Shown piece after piece: positions 1 through 7,037 of a stretch of 56,347 nucleotides of DNA (position 1 is the stretch's first letter; each line of letters opens with the position of its first letter). Source of the DNA: Amycolatopsis sp. CA-126428 (GTDB lineage Bacteria > Actinomycetota > Actinomycetes > Mycobacteriales > Pseudonocardiaceae); contig NZ_PPHF01000170.1 in assembly GCF_002904335.1 (NCBI RefSeq), positions 1 through 56,347 on the forward strand, given 5' to 3'. The position numbers and the translations under genes are program-made. A model generated the notes under the pieces. The model did not search any database, was not told the DNA's origin, and saw nothing but the letters and a program-made list of their open reading frames with translations.

Positions 1-63
1 GCAGCTCGGTAGCTCGCTGGGCTCATAACCCAGAGGTCGCAGGTTCAAATCCTGTCCCCGCTA
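1..63 (+). tRNA. initiator tRNA-fMet (CAT), 5' end outside window
   Basis: The window opens inside the D arm. The anticodon stem CTGGG/CCCAG encloses the loop CTCATAA with anticodon CAT at 24-26. The three consecutive G:C pairs next to the loop are the hallmark of initiator tRNA. The T arm carries TTCAAAT, the acceptor strand CCCCGCT ends at 62 and discriminator A is at 63. The next bases are CAG, so the CCA end is not encoded. The acceptor 5' strand and start of the D arm are missing, so the C1 mismatch typical of initiators cannot be checked here. Confidence 0.93.
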
Positions 64-72
64 CAGAGGTTG

Positions 73-113
73 AGAGGGGCATGTTCGCGGAAAGCGCGAA
101 CATGCCCCTCTTT
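73..113 (+). terminator. rho-independent terminator after tRNA-fMet
   Basis: A perfect 17-bp stem (73-89 with 95-111) closes on the loop GAAAG and is followed by a short T run (111-113). It lies ten bases after the tRNA 3' end and reads as the terminator of the tRNA transcript. Confidence 0.8.
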
Positions 114-123
114 CGCATTGTAT

Positions 124-178
124 TGGGGGTCGAACCCCCAAACCTCCGCCAAAGGGGCTCCGCCCCCTTGGATCCCCC
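124..178. repeat. double-hairpin repeat element, copy 1
   Basis: Two adjacent GC-rich hairpins: TGGGGGT-CGA-ACCCCCA, then CCAAAGGGG-CTCC-GCCCCCTTGG, ending in a C run. A second copy with the same order and spacing lies at 10227-10281, directly after the tmRNA terminator. Both copies therefore follow stable-RNA genes. Function unknown; a secondary terminator or a dispersed extragenic repeat are the simplest readings. Confidence 0.75.
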
Positions 179-490
179 GTCGTGGTCGCCTTTTGCTACG
201 AATCTCGTGATGTGGGCGGCGATCGGGGACGGGCGTTGGTGGTTGCGGTGTGTGTTCGGGGTGCGCCAAGCCGGGGAGTGCCGTCCGGCGAACTCACCTG
301 CCTGGAGGTTGCCGGGGTGGTTCGCGTGCGTCTGGTTGGGCCAAAATGCCCTGGGAGCGGTTGCAGAGCGTATCCGGGTCCACAGTGGACCGGGTCGCAT
401 TGGGCCGAACGAGGGGATCTCACTAGCCACAATGGACAGATCCGCTGACCACTGTGGACACAGCGGCCGATAAGTGGGAATCTAGGGGGC
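179..490. other. intergenic region, no gene supported
   Basis: About 310 bases between the repeat element and the PadR gene. Open frames here have no ribosome site or family signature and I do not call them. The stretch contains a perfect 13-bp dyad GTCCACAGTGGAC at 378-390 and a half-matching copy CCACTGTGGACA at 449-460, members of a motif recurring through the window. A promoter for the PadR gene should lie in 430-485; GATAAG at 469-474 is the best -10-like hexamer, but no convincing -35 is seen. Confidence 0.5.
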
Positions 491-991
491 GTGTCCGAAT
501 TGAATGCAACAGCCGCCGCCCTGCTCGGTCTGCTCCACGACGGTCCCGCCACCGGCGGGCAGCTCGTCGCGGGAGCGGGTGAGCGATTCGGCGCCTTCTT
601 CAGCGTCACCCGCAGCCAGGTGTACCGGGAGCTCCCGGCGCTGTCCAAAGAAGGTCTCGTCCGGCTCGGCAAGCAGGGCCCGCGCTCCAGCCAGCAGTAC
701 CTGATCACCGCCGCCGGCAAGAAGGCCTTCAAGGCCTGGCTGACCTCCGAAGCCGGCCCCGACCACCTGCGCAGCCCGCTCATCCTGCGGCTCGTGCACG
801 CCGGGTCGCTGACCGCGAAGCAGCGCCAGTCGCTGCTCGAGTCGGCCCGGACGAGCTACAGCCAGCAGCTCGACGACGCCAAGGCGGCCACCAAGGCCGC
901 CGAGGGGCCGTACGAGAAGGCGGTCGCCGAGTTCGCCCAAGCGCAGGCCAAGGCCGCGCTGAAGCTGCTCGACGCCATCCCCGCCGCCTGA
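491..991 (+). CDS. PadR-family transcriptional regulator
   Basis: A 166-aa protein. Residues 1-85 form the winged-helix fold of PadR regulators (opening SELNATAAALLGLL, then the wing region KQGPRSSQQYLIT). Residues 95-160 are a charged helical stretch (QQLDDAKAATKAAEGPYEKA) that in this family gives a dimerising coiled coil. PadR proteins are usually repressors controlled by phenolics or other small hydrophobic ligands. No obvious target gene is adjacent: prfB downstream is separated by a terminator. The called GTG has its AGGGGG only 1 nt upstream, so either the message is read from this GTG without a normal SD or translation starts at in-frame TTG 500, which would sit 10 nt from that SD. 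Confidence 0.85.
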   Translation: MSELNATAAALLGLLHDGPATGGQLVAGAGERFGAFFSVTRSQVYRELPALSKEGLVRLGKQGPRSSQQYLITAAGKKAFKAWLTSEAGPDHLRSPLILRLVHAGSLTAKQRQSLLESARTSYSQQLDDAKAATKAAEGPYEKAVAEFAQAQAKAALKLLDAIPAA

Positions 992-1001
992 GGTTCGCGC
1001 G

Positions 1002-1036
1002 CCCACGACCGGTCCTCGCAACCGGTCGTGGGTTTT
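1002..1036 (+). terminator. rho-independent terminator after the PadR gene
   Basis: A perfect 12-bp stem CCCACGACCGGT/ACCGGTCGTGGG (1002-1013 with 1021-1032), 7-nt loop, then TTTT at 1033-1036. It ends the PadR transcript 10 bases after its stop, so prfB needs its own promoter in the 20 bases before its start. Confidence 0.9.
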
Positions 1037-1054
1037 GCCGTAACCTTGACAAAC

Positions 1055-2152
1055 GTGAGTGATGAGTTCGACGCGGCACTGAGGGACCTGACCGGCAAGC
1101 TGACCCAGATCGAGTCGGTGATGGACCTGGATGCGCTGCGTGCCCAGGTGGCCGACCTGGAACAGCAGGCCTCCAGTCCCAACCTCTGGGACGACCCGGA
1201 GGCGGCCCAGAAGGTCACCAGCCAGCTGTCCCACCGGCAGGGCGAGCTGAGGCGCGTCTCCGAACTGCGCCAGCGGGCCGACGACCTCGCCGTGCTGTAC
1301 GAGCTCGCCGAGGCCGAGGGCGACTCCGGCAGCATGGCCGAGGCCGAGAGCGAGCTCGCCGACCTCGGCAAGGCCATCGACGGCCTCGAGGTCCGCACCC
1401 TGCTCTCCGGCGAATACGACGACCGCAACGCCGTCGTCACCATCCGCTCCGAGGCCGGCGGCGTCGACGCGGCCGACTTCGCCGAGATGCTGCTGCGCAT
1501 GTACCTGCGCTGGGCGGAGCGCCACGGCTACCCGACCGACGTCTACGACATCTCCTACGCCGAAGAGGCGGGCATCAAGTCGGCGACGTTCAAGGTGACC
1601 GCTCCCTACGTCTACGGCACCCTCTCGGTCGAGCAGGGCACCCACCGGCTCGTCCGGATCTCGCCGTTCGACAACCAGAGCCGCCGCCAGACGTCGTTCG
1701 CGCACGTCGAGGTGCTGCCCGAGGTCGAAGAGGTCGACCACGTCGACATCGCGGAGAAGGACATCCGGGTCGACGTCTACCGCTCGTCGGGTCCCGGCGG
1801 CCAGAGCGTCAACACGACCGACTCCGCGGTGCGCATCACGCACCTGCCGACCGGCATCGTCGTCTCCTGCCAGAACGAGAAGTCGCAGCTGCAGAACAAG
1901 GCGGCCGCGATGAAGGTCCTGCAGGCCCGGCTGATGCTGCGCAAGAAGGAAGAGGAGCGTGCCGAGATGGATGCGCTCCGCGACGGCGGCTCGAGCTGGG
2001 GCAACCAGATGCGCTCCTACGTGCTGCACCCGTACCAGATGGTGAAGGACCTGCGGACCGACTACGAGGTCGGCAACCCCACCGCGGTGCTCGACGGCGA
2101 CATCGACGGCTTCCTCGACGCCGGCATCCGCTGGCGCGTGCGGAGCGCCTGA
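1055..2152 (+). CDS. prfB: peptide chain release factor 2
   Basis: RF2 of 365 aa; it recognises UGA and UAA in the ribosomal A site and triggers peptidyl-tRNA hydrolysis. The tripeptide anticodon SPF is at residues 203-205 and the catalytic GGQ at 248-250 in the context RSSGPGGQSVN. GTG 1055 is chosen because the family alignment begins at SDEFDAALRDL; an upstream in-frame GTG at 1028 lies inside the preceding terminator and is rejected. The frame is continuous through the region (residues 20-40) where many bacteria carry an in-frame UGA and a programmed +1 shift, so RF2 autoregulation by frameshifting is absent. It precedes ftsE, a common actinobacterial order (prfB-ftsE-ftsX-smpB). The gene starts within 20 nt of the terminator, hence is probably leaderless. 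Confidence 0.97.
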   Translation: MSDEFDAALRDLTGKLTQIESVMDLDALRAQVADLEQQASSPNLWDDPEAAQKVTSQLSHRQGELRRVSELRQRADDLAVLYELAEAEGDSGSMAEAESELADLGKAIDGLEVRTLLSGEYDDRNAVVTIRSEAGGVDAADFAEMLLRMYLRWAERHGYPTDVYDISYAEEAGIKSATFKVTAPYVYGTLSVEQGTHRLVRISPFDNQSRRQTSFAHVEVLPEVEEVDHVDIAEKDIRVDVYRSSGPGGQSVNTTDSAVRITHLPTGIVVSCQNEKSQLQNKAAAMKVLQARLMLRKKEEERAEMDALRDGGSSWGNQMRSYVLHPYQMVKDLRTDYEVGNPTAVLDGDIDGFLDAGIRWRVRSA

Positions 2153-2161
2153 TCGGCGCAG

Positions 2162-2199
2162 GGGGTGTTCGCGCGACCGCTCACCGTGCGCAAACACCC
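2162..2199 (+). terminator. possible weak terminator or hairpin after prfB
   Basis: GGGTGTTCGCGC pairs with GCGCAAACACCC across about 13 nt, with one C:A mismatch. There is no T run. It sits 10 bases after the prfB stop and before the ftsE promoter, so it may end prfB transcription, but the evidence is structural only. Confidence 0.4.
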
Positions 2200-2250
2200 G
2201 CTGCTCCACTCGGGTGCACCGGGCAACCGGGGCTTCACGAGACCGGTGGG

Positions 2251-2256
2251 TAGTAT
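2251..2256 (+). promoter_or_regulatory. ftsE promoter -10 box (leaderless start)
   Basis: TAGTAT ends 8 nt before the GTG start of ftsE, so the predicted first transcribed base is at or within a base or two of the start codon. There is no Shine-Dalgarno, consistent with leaderless translation. Confidence 0.6.
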
Positions 2257-2264
2257 GCCGAATC

Positions 2265-2954
2265 GTGATCCGGCTCGAAGAGGTTTCCAAGGTCTACAAG
2301 ACCTCGACGCGGCCCGCGCTCGAGCGGGTGTCCGTCGACATCGAAAAGGGTGAGTTCGTCTTCCTCATCGGTCCCTCGGGATCGGGGAAGTCGACCTTCC
2401 TCCGGCTGCTGCTGCGCGAAGAGACGCCCAGCAAGGGCCGCGTGATGGTGTCCAACTTCGACGTCGCCAAGCTGGCCCGCCGCAGGGTCCCGCGCCTGCG
2501 GCAGACCATCGGCTGCGTCTTCCAGGACTTCCGCCTGCTCGCGAACAAGACCGTCGCGGAGAACGTCGCGTTCGCCCTCGAGGTCATCGGCAAGCCGGGC
2601 CCGACCATCAAGAAGGTCGTTCCCGAGGTGCTGGAGCTCGTCGGCCTCGACGGCAAGGCGGACCGGCTGCCCAACGAGCTCTCCGGTGGTGAGCAGCAGC
2701 GCGTCGCCATCGCGCGGGCGTTCGTGAACCGGCCGCTGGTGCTGCTCGCCGACGAACCGACGGGCAACCTGGACCCCGACACCAGCCAGGACATCATGCT
2801 GCTGCTGGAGCGGATCAACCGCACCGGCACCACCGTCCTGATGGCCACCCACGATCACTCCATCGTGGACTCCATGCGGCGCCGAGTCGTCGAGCTGCAG
2901 CTCGGCCGGGTGATCCGCGACGACGCCCGCGGCGTCTACGGCATCGGTCGCTGA
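2265..2954 (+). CDS. ftsE: cell-division ATP-binding protein FtsE
   Basis: A 229-aa ABC ATPase, the normal FtsE length. With FtsX it forms the divisome ABC complex that couples cytoplasmic ATP hydrolysis to activation of peptidoglycan hydrolases outside the membrane. Walker A GPSGSGKST is at 36-44, the signature LSGGEQQR begins at 139, Walker B LVLLADEP has Asp163-Glu164, and ATHD is the H loop. GTG 2265 starts the family-typical VIRLEEVSKVY; in-frame upstream codons run through the promoter and are rejected. ftsX follows 47 bp downstream on the same strand. Confidence 0.96.
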   Translation: MIRLEEVSKVYKTSTRPALERVSVDIEKGEFVFLIGPSGSGKSTFLRLLLREETPSKGRVMVSNFDVAKLARRRVPRLRQTIGCVFQDFRLLANKTVAENVAFALEVIGKPGPTIKKVVPEVLELVGLDGKADRLPNELSGGEQQRVAIARAFVNRPLVLLADEPTGNLDPDTSQDIMLLLERINRTGTTVLMATHDHSIVDSMRRRVVELQLGRVIRDDARGVYGIGR

Positions 2955-3001
2955 CCGCACCCGCCCTTCAACGACCCCGACCCCAAGGACCTGCACCCGC
3001 C

Positions 3002-3895
3002 ATGCGCGCCAGTTTCGTCTTCAGTGAGGTAGTCACCGGCCTGCGCCGGAACGTCACGATGACCATCGCGATGATGCTGACCACGGCCGTGTCGCTCGCC
3101 ATGCTCGGCGGCGGCCTCCTCGCCGTGCGGACGATCGACAAGATGAAGTCCAACTTCCTCGCCGACGTCGAGGTTTCCGTCTACCTCACCGACGACATCA
3201 GCGCGACCGACAAGAACTGCACGCAGGCGCTGTGCCAGTCGCTGCGGACCTCGCTGCAGAGCAACAACGGTGTCGAGTCGGTCGTGTTCGAGAACCGCGA
3301 CCAGGCCTTTGACCGGTTCAAGAAGATCTTCGAGAGCCAGCCGGAGCTGGTCGCGCTCACCGGCCCCGAGTCGCTGCCCGCGTCGCTGCACGTGAAGCTG
3401 AAGGACCCGGACCGCAGCGACGCGATCGTGCAGGAGTACTCGAACAAGCCGGGCGTGCGGAAGGTCGACGACCAGAAGAAGTTCCTCGACCGCGTCTTCA
3501 ACGCCTTCAACGGCGTCCGCAACATGGCCTTCGGCGCCGCGCTCATCATGGCCATCGCCGCGCTGCTGCTGATCGCCAACACGATCCAGGTGTCCGCGTT
3601 CACCCGGCGCACCGAGGTCGGCATCATGCGGCTGGTGGGCGCCACGCGGTGGTACACGCAGCTGCCGTTCCTCCTGGAGGCGGTGGTCGCCGGCGCGGTC
3701 GGTGCGATCCTCGGGATCATCATGCTGGTGCTGACCAAGGTGAGCTTCCTCGACGCGGTGTTCACCGGCGACGTCTTCCCGAAGATCACCACGCTGGAGC
3801 TGCTGTTCCCGGTCGCGCCGATCCTGCTCGGGGTGTCCGTGGTGATCTCCGCCATCACCGGTTACGTCACGCTGCGCCTGTACGTCCGGCACTGA
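3002..3895 (+). CDS. ftsX: cell-division permease-like protein FtsX
   Basis: A 297-aa membrane partner of FtsE. TM1 is at about 20-42, followed by a long extracytoplasmic domain (about 45-170) with Cys73 and Cys78 spaced to form a disulfide, then TM2 at about 173-195, TM3 at 222-245 and TM4 at 268-290. This one-plus-three layout is diagnostic of FtsX, whose outer domain binds a peptidoglycan hydrolase. AAGGA at 2985-2989 lies 12 nt before the ATG, a rather distant SD; cotranscription with ftsE is likely. smpB follows 45 bp downstream but has its own -10 box. Confidence 0.96.
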   Translation: MRASFVFSEVVTGLRRNVTMTIAMMLTTAVSLAMLGGGLLAVRTIDKMKSNFLADVEVSVYLTDDISATDKNCTQALCQSLRTSLQSNNGVESVVFENRDQAFDRFKKIFESQPELVALTGPESLPASLHVKLKDPDRSDAIVQEYSNKPGVRKVDDQKKFLDRVFNAFNGVRNMAFGAALIMAIAALLLIANTIQVSAFTRRTEVGIMRLVGATRWYTQLPFLLEAVVAGAVGAILGIIMLVLTKVSFLDAVFTGDVFPKITTLELLFPVAPILLGVSVVISAITGYVTLRLYVRH

Positions 3896-3928
3896 GTTAA
3901 CCCGCTGCTCGTCACCGTCGGAATCACG

Positions 3929-3934
3929 TAGAGT
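3929..3934 (+). promoter_or_regulatory. smpB promoter -10 box (leaderless start)
   Basis: TAGAGT ends 6 nt before the smpB ATG with no SD between, giving a predicted leaderless message. This makes smpB independent of the ftsEX transcript. Confidence 0.6.
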
Positions 3935-3940
3935 GGTCGT

Positions 3941-4423
3941 ATGCCCAAGGAACGTGGCCAGAAGGTGATCGTGTCGAACCGCAAGGCGCGCCACGATTAC
4001 TCCATCCTCGACACCTACGAGTGCGGTCTCGTGCTCGTCGGTACCGAGGTCAAGAGCCTGCGCGAGGGCAAGGCGTCCCTGGCGGACGCGTTCGCGACGG
4101 TCGACGACGGCGAAGTGTGGCTGCGCAACGTGCACATCCCGGAGTACACGCAGGGCACGTGGACCAACCACATGCCGCGGCGCACCCGGAAGCTGCTGCT
4201 GCACCGGCGGGAGATCGAGAAGCTCATCGGCAAGACCAAGGAGAGCGGGCTCTCCCTGGTCCCGCTGTCGATGTACTTCAAGGACGGCAAGGTCAAGGTC
4301 GAGATCGCGCTGGCCCAGGGCAAGAAGGCCTACGACAAGCGGCAGACGCTCGCCAAGCGCGACGCGGACCGCGACATCAGGAAGGCCATGGGCCGCGCGC
4401 TGAAGGGCCGGTTCACGGAGTGA
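3941..4423 (+). CDS. smpB: SsrA-binding protein SmpB
   Basis: A 160-aa OB-fold protein that binds the tRNA-like domain of tmRNA and delivers it to stalled ribosomes for trans-translation. The family-typical N-terminus (VIVSNRKARHDYSI), the core GTEVKSLREGKASLADAF and the basic C-terminal tail (YDKRQTLAKRDADRDIRKAMGRALKGR), which inserts in the mRNA channel, are all present. Its RNA partner ssrA lies 5.4 kb downstream on the same strand. The stop overlaps the GTG of the next gene as GTGA, implying translational coupling to an amidohydrolase with no evident link to trans-translation. Confidence 0.97.
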   Translation: MPKERGQKVIVSNRKARHDYSILDTYECGLVLVGTEVKSLREGKASLADAFATVDDGEVWLRNVHIPEYTQGTWTNHMPRRTRKLLLHRREIEKLIGKTKESGLSLVPLSMYFKDGKVKVEIALAQGKKAYDKRQTLAKRDADRDIRKAMGRALKGRFTE

Positions 4424-5319
4424 CGCCCGGCCCGGCTTCCGACGCGGACGTCGCGCGCTGGACGGCGTCGCTGGGCCTGCCGGGCCTGGTCGACCTGCAC
4501 GTCCACTTCCTGCCGAAGCCGGTGATGGACAAGGTCTGGGCGTACTTCGACCGGGCCTCGACGCACTACGGCACCGAGTGGCCGGTGCACTACCGGACGT
4601 CCGAAGAGGAGCGGCTGGACACCCTGCGTGCGCTGGGCGTGACGCGCTTCGCGCCGCTGGTCTACCCGCACAGGCCGGGGATGGCGCAGTGGCTGACGGA
4701 CTGGGCGCTCGAGTTCGCCGCCCGGGTCCCGGCCGCGGTGCCGACCGGCACGTTCTACCCCGAGCCCGGCGTCGGGTCCGCTGTGGACGGTGCGCTGCGC
4801 GCCGGCGCCCGGGTGTTCAAGGCGCACGTCCAGGTGGGCGCGTACGACCCGCGCGACGACCTGCTGAAGCCCGTGTGGGGCGCGCTGGCCGACGCCGGCG
4901 TCCCGGTCGTCGTCCACTGTGGACACGGACCGTTGCGGGGCGACTTCACCGGGTTGTCGGTGTTCGAGGAGGTCCTCGCCCGGCACCCGCAGCTGACGGC
5001 GGTGCTCGCGCACGCGGCGATGCCCGAGTTCGGGACGGCCTTCGACCTGCTGGCGAAGTACCCCCGGGTGCACCTGGACACCACGATGGTCGGCGTGCCG
5101 TTCGCCGAGGCGATGTCGCCGCTGCCGCCCGACTGGACGGCGCGGCTGGCGGAGTTCGCCGATCGTGTCGTGCTCGGCACGGACTTCCCGAACATCCCGT
5201 ACTCCTACGCGACGCAGCTGCAGGCGATCGCCGGCTGGGCGGCCGACGATCGCCTGGGGGAGCCGTTCCTGCGAGCCGTCCTGCACGACACCCCGCTGCG
5301 CCTGCTCAACGCCTCGTGA
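4420..5319 (+). CDS. amidohydrolase-2 family metal-dependent hydrolase
   Basis: A 299-aa TIM-barrel hydrolase. Visible metal or active-site motifs are DLHVH (His27, His29), VVHCGHG (His166, His169), AHAAMPE, and LGTDFPN with Asp255. These match the amidohydrolase family 2 (decarboxylases and hydrolases of small carboxylates such as ACMSD). The substrate cannot be read from the sequence. GTG 4420 overlaps the smpB stop. The final codons and stop lie inside the 23-bp-stem hairpin at 5312-5359. The short dyad GTCCACTGTGGAC (4912-4924) overlaps the codons of the HCG active-site motif. Confidence 0.85.
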   Translation: MTPGPASDADVARWTASLGLPGLVDLHVHFLPKPVMDKVWAYFDRASTHYGTEWPVHYRTSEEERLDTLRALGVTRFAPLVYPHRPGMAQWLTDWALEFAARVPAAVPTGTFYPEPGVGSAVDGALRAGARVFKAHVQVGAYDPRDDLLKPVWGALADAGVPVVVHCGHGPLRGDFTGLSVFEEVLARHPQLTAVLAHAAMPEFGTAFDLLAKYPRVHLDTTMVGVPFAEAMSPLPPDWTARLAEFADRVVLGTDFPNIPYSYATQLQAIAGWAADDRLGEPFLRAVLHDTPLRLLNAS

Positions 5320-5359
5320 GTGGTAATTCGGGTTAGAACCCGAATTACCACTCACGAGG
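5312..5359. terminator. 23-bp perfect hairpin, GTGAGTG family copy A, between convergent genes
   Basis: A perfect 23-bp stem (5312-5334 with 5337-5359) with a 2-nt loop AG. It includes the stop codon of the amidohydrolase (5317-5319) and ends 6 bp before the stop of the convergent acyltransferase. No T run. It shares the GTGAGTG edges and GGGTT/AACCC tip with hairpins at 16124-16169 and 48101-48148. Reads as a bidirectional terminator belonging to a dispersed repeat family. Confidence 0.75.
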
Positions 5360-5365
5360 GCCGGG

Positions 5366-6679
5366 TCACCGCCTGAGCGAGGCTTGTTCCGAGACCGCCA
5401 CCGCGCGGCCGAGCAGGCGAGTGCCGAGGGCGGCGCCCTGGAGCTGCTTGCCGGCCAGGAGGAACCCGGCCGTCGCCAGGACCACCCACGGCACCGGGCC
5501 GCGCGCGATGCCGTCGGACAGCGGGGCGAACCCGTGCGCCGCCAGGCCCAGCAGGCCACCCGAGACCAGCAGCCCGGCCGCGACCAGTTGCGGCACCCTG
5601 GCCGTCGCGATCGCGGTGTCGCGCTGCATTTCGAAGTGGGCGAACAGCCGGAGCAGCCCGAACAGCACCATCCCGCACGCCGCGAACCACGCCGGCGCCA
5701 TGACCAGCCAGAACACCGTGCCCGGGGCGGGCGTTTGGTAGCCGAGGCCGTACACGGTCACGCCCGCCACCACGACCAGCGCCGGCATGTGCCAGAGGTA
5801 GACGCTCATGAACCGCGCGCCGAGCCAGCCGAGGGCGTCGCCGATGCCGGGGCGCGCCGCGAGCGCGTTGAGCTGCGGGCGGAAGGCGAGCAGCAGGCCG
5901 ATCTGGCCGACGGCGAGGAAGGCGAGCAGCACGGTCGGCGGGCTCATGTTCGACACCGGTGCGCCCGGCATGCCGATCATGCTGGCCGGGTACGGCCCGA
6001 ACGCGACCAGCAGCGCCGTGACGCCGAATCCAGCCGCCGACAACGTCAGCGCGCCGCGGCGGGTCAGCGAGCCGAGGCGGCCTTCGACGTAGTGGAAGCC
6101 CAGCTGGTGCACGGCGACCCAGACGAAGATCGCGTTGGCGTAACCGATGTAGCCGAAGTCGTTGAAGCGCGCGACGTCGACGAGGAGGCCCGCCGCGCCC
6201 ATGACGAGCGGCACCTTCAGGCCCCAGCGCCGGTGCGCGGCGACCATGAGCGGCGTGAGCAGCACGACGAGCACGTACACCGCGAGGAACCACAGCAGCT
6301 GCGCGGCGATCGCGCTGCCGACCTGCAACGGCTGCGGCGGGACACCCAGGCCGCGCAGGAAGTCCGGCACGATCAGCCAGACCGCCATCAGCGGCAGCAC
6401 CGGCACCATCAGGCGTTTGATGCGCCCGGCGAGCCACTGCTGCGTGGACGCCGCGCGGCGGAAGGAGATCAGGTTGGCCGCGCCGCCGGCGAAGAAGACC
6501 AAGGGCATCACCTGCGACAACCAGGTCACGACCCACCAGCCCGGCGTCGCCAGGGCGTTGCCGGTGGCGAGGTGCCCGTCGGAGTAGGAGAGCACCGGCA
6601 TGATCCAGTGCTGGGCGATGACGGCGAGGATGGCCCCCGCCCGGACGACGTCGAGGAACCTGTCGCGGCTCGTGTGCAT
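5366..6679 (-). CDS. acyltransferase family 3 integral membrane protein
   Basis: A 437-aa polytopic protein with about ten hydrophobic segments. The N-terminus carries the family signature Arg-(x)n-His (RDRFLDVVRAG...AQHW), and RRAAS plus KRLMVPVLPL follow as in OafA/NodX-type O-acyltransferases that acylate cell-surface sugars or lipids. The acceptor is unknown. A 74-aa gene lies 97 bp upstream on the same strand and may be cotranscribed. It converges on the amidohydrolase across hairpin copy A. The ATG at 6679 is the first start before the conserved domain; no strong SD is seen. Confidence 0.85.
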   Translation of the reverse strand: MHTSRDRFLDVVRAGAILAVIAQHWIMPVLSYSDGHLATGNALATPGWWVVTWLSQVMPLVFFAGGAANLISFRRAASTQQWLAGRIKRLMVPVLPLMAVWLIVPDFLRGLGVPPQPLQVGSAIAAQLLWFLAVYVLVVLLTPLMVAAHRRWGLKVPLVMGAAGLLVDVARFNDFGYIGYANAIFVWVAVHQLGFHYVEGRLGSLTRRGALTLSAAGFGVTALLVAFGPYPASMIGMPGAPVSNMSPPTVLLAFLAVGQIGLLLAFRPQLNALAARPGIGDALGWLGARFMSVYLWHMPALVVVAGVTVYGLGYQTPAPGTVFWLVMAPAWFAACGMVLFGLLRLFAHFEMQRDTAIATARVPQLVAAGLLVSGGLLGLAAHGFAPLSDGIARGPVPWVVLATAGFLLAGKQLQGAALGTRLLGRAVAVSEQASLRR

Positions 6680-6733
6680 GCTGCTCAGCCTGGCCGGTTC
6701 GACCTCGGAAGACAGCGGTGCTGCCCGGCCTAT

Positions 6734-6768
6734 CGGGGGTCCTGTTCACCCCCGGTGGATTCGGGGGT
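6734..6768. promoter_or_regulatory. alternating inverted repeats upstream of the acyltransferase
   Basis: CGGGGGT (6734-6740), ACCCCCG (6748-6754) and CGGGGGT (6762-6768) are evenly spaced, so the middle arm can pair with either outer arm, giving two mutually exclusive 7-bp hairpins. It lies between the 74-aa gene and the acyltransferase. It could be an attenuator-like leader, an operator with three half-sites, or a chance GC-rich feature. Confidence 0.35.
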
Positions 6769-6776
6769 TCTCCCTA

Positions 6777-7001
6777 CTAGCGCAGGCCGTCGGGCTCGGG
6801 TTCGTGCTGCGCGGCGGCGAGGCGGTACTCCCAGCCGTGGTCGGTGAGGCCGAGCTCGTAGCGGGTCTCGATCTTCGGCCCGCCGTGCAGGTGAATGTGC
6901 CGGATGACGGTGCCGGGAATCGGCTCGGCGTCCCCGAGCTCCTGGACGCGGCCGTCGAGCGGGCCGCCGAAGAAGCGGACGCAGGGGGTCTCGTCGGACA
7001 T
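6777..7001 (-). CDS. 74-aa conserved-looking hypothetical protein
   Basis: A small acidic soluble protein, start ATG 7001 with SD GAGGAG 6 nt upstream on the minus strand. The sequence begins MSDETPCVRFFGGPLDGRV and contains GxxIRHIHLHGGP followed by a glutamate-rich tail. The opening FxGGPLDGR pattern occurs in small actinobacterial and phage-borne proteins of unknown function. No function assigned. Likely first gene of an operon with the acyltransferase. Confidence 0.6.
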   Translation of the reverse strand: MSDETPCVRFFGGPLDGRVQELGDAEPIPGTVIRHIHLHGGPKIETRYELGLTDHGWEYRLAAAQHEPEPDGLR

Positions 7002-7037
7002 CTGCGGCTCCTCTCGACGGCGGGTCCGCTCATGGTA

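Noticed and set aside
378..390. Treating the GTCCAC dyads as a replication origin
   Set aside because: They are single and widely spaced, mostly inside genes, and no dnaA, dnaN or DnaA-box cluster is present in the window.
1028..1054. Upstream GTG start for prfB and a programmed frameshift site
   Set aside because: The upstream codon lies inside the terminator stem of the previous gene, and the frame has no internal UGA needing a shift.
482..2290. A 602-codon minus-strand open frame across the PadR and prfB genes
   Set aside because: It is the antisense shadow of two well-supported genes; its composition is Arg/Val/Gly-rich and it has no family signature. High GC removes stop codons in such frames.
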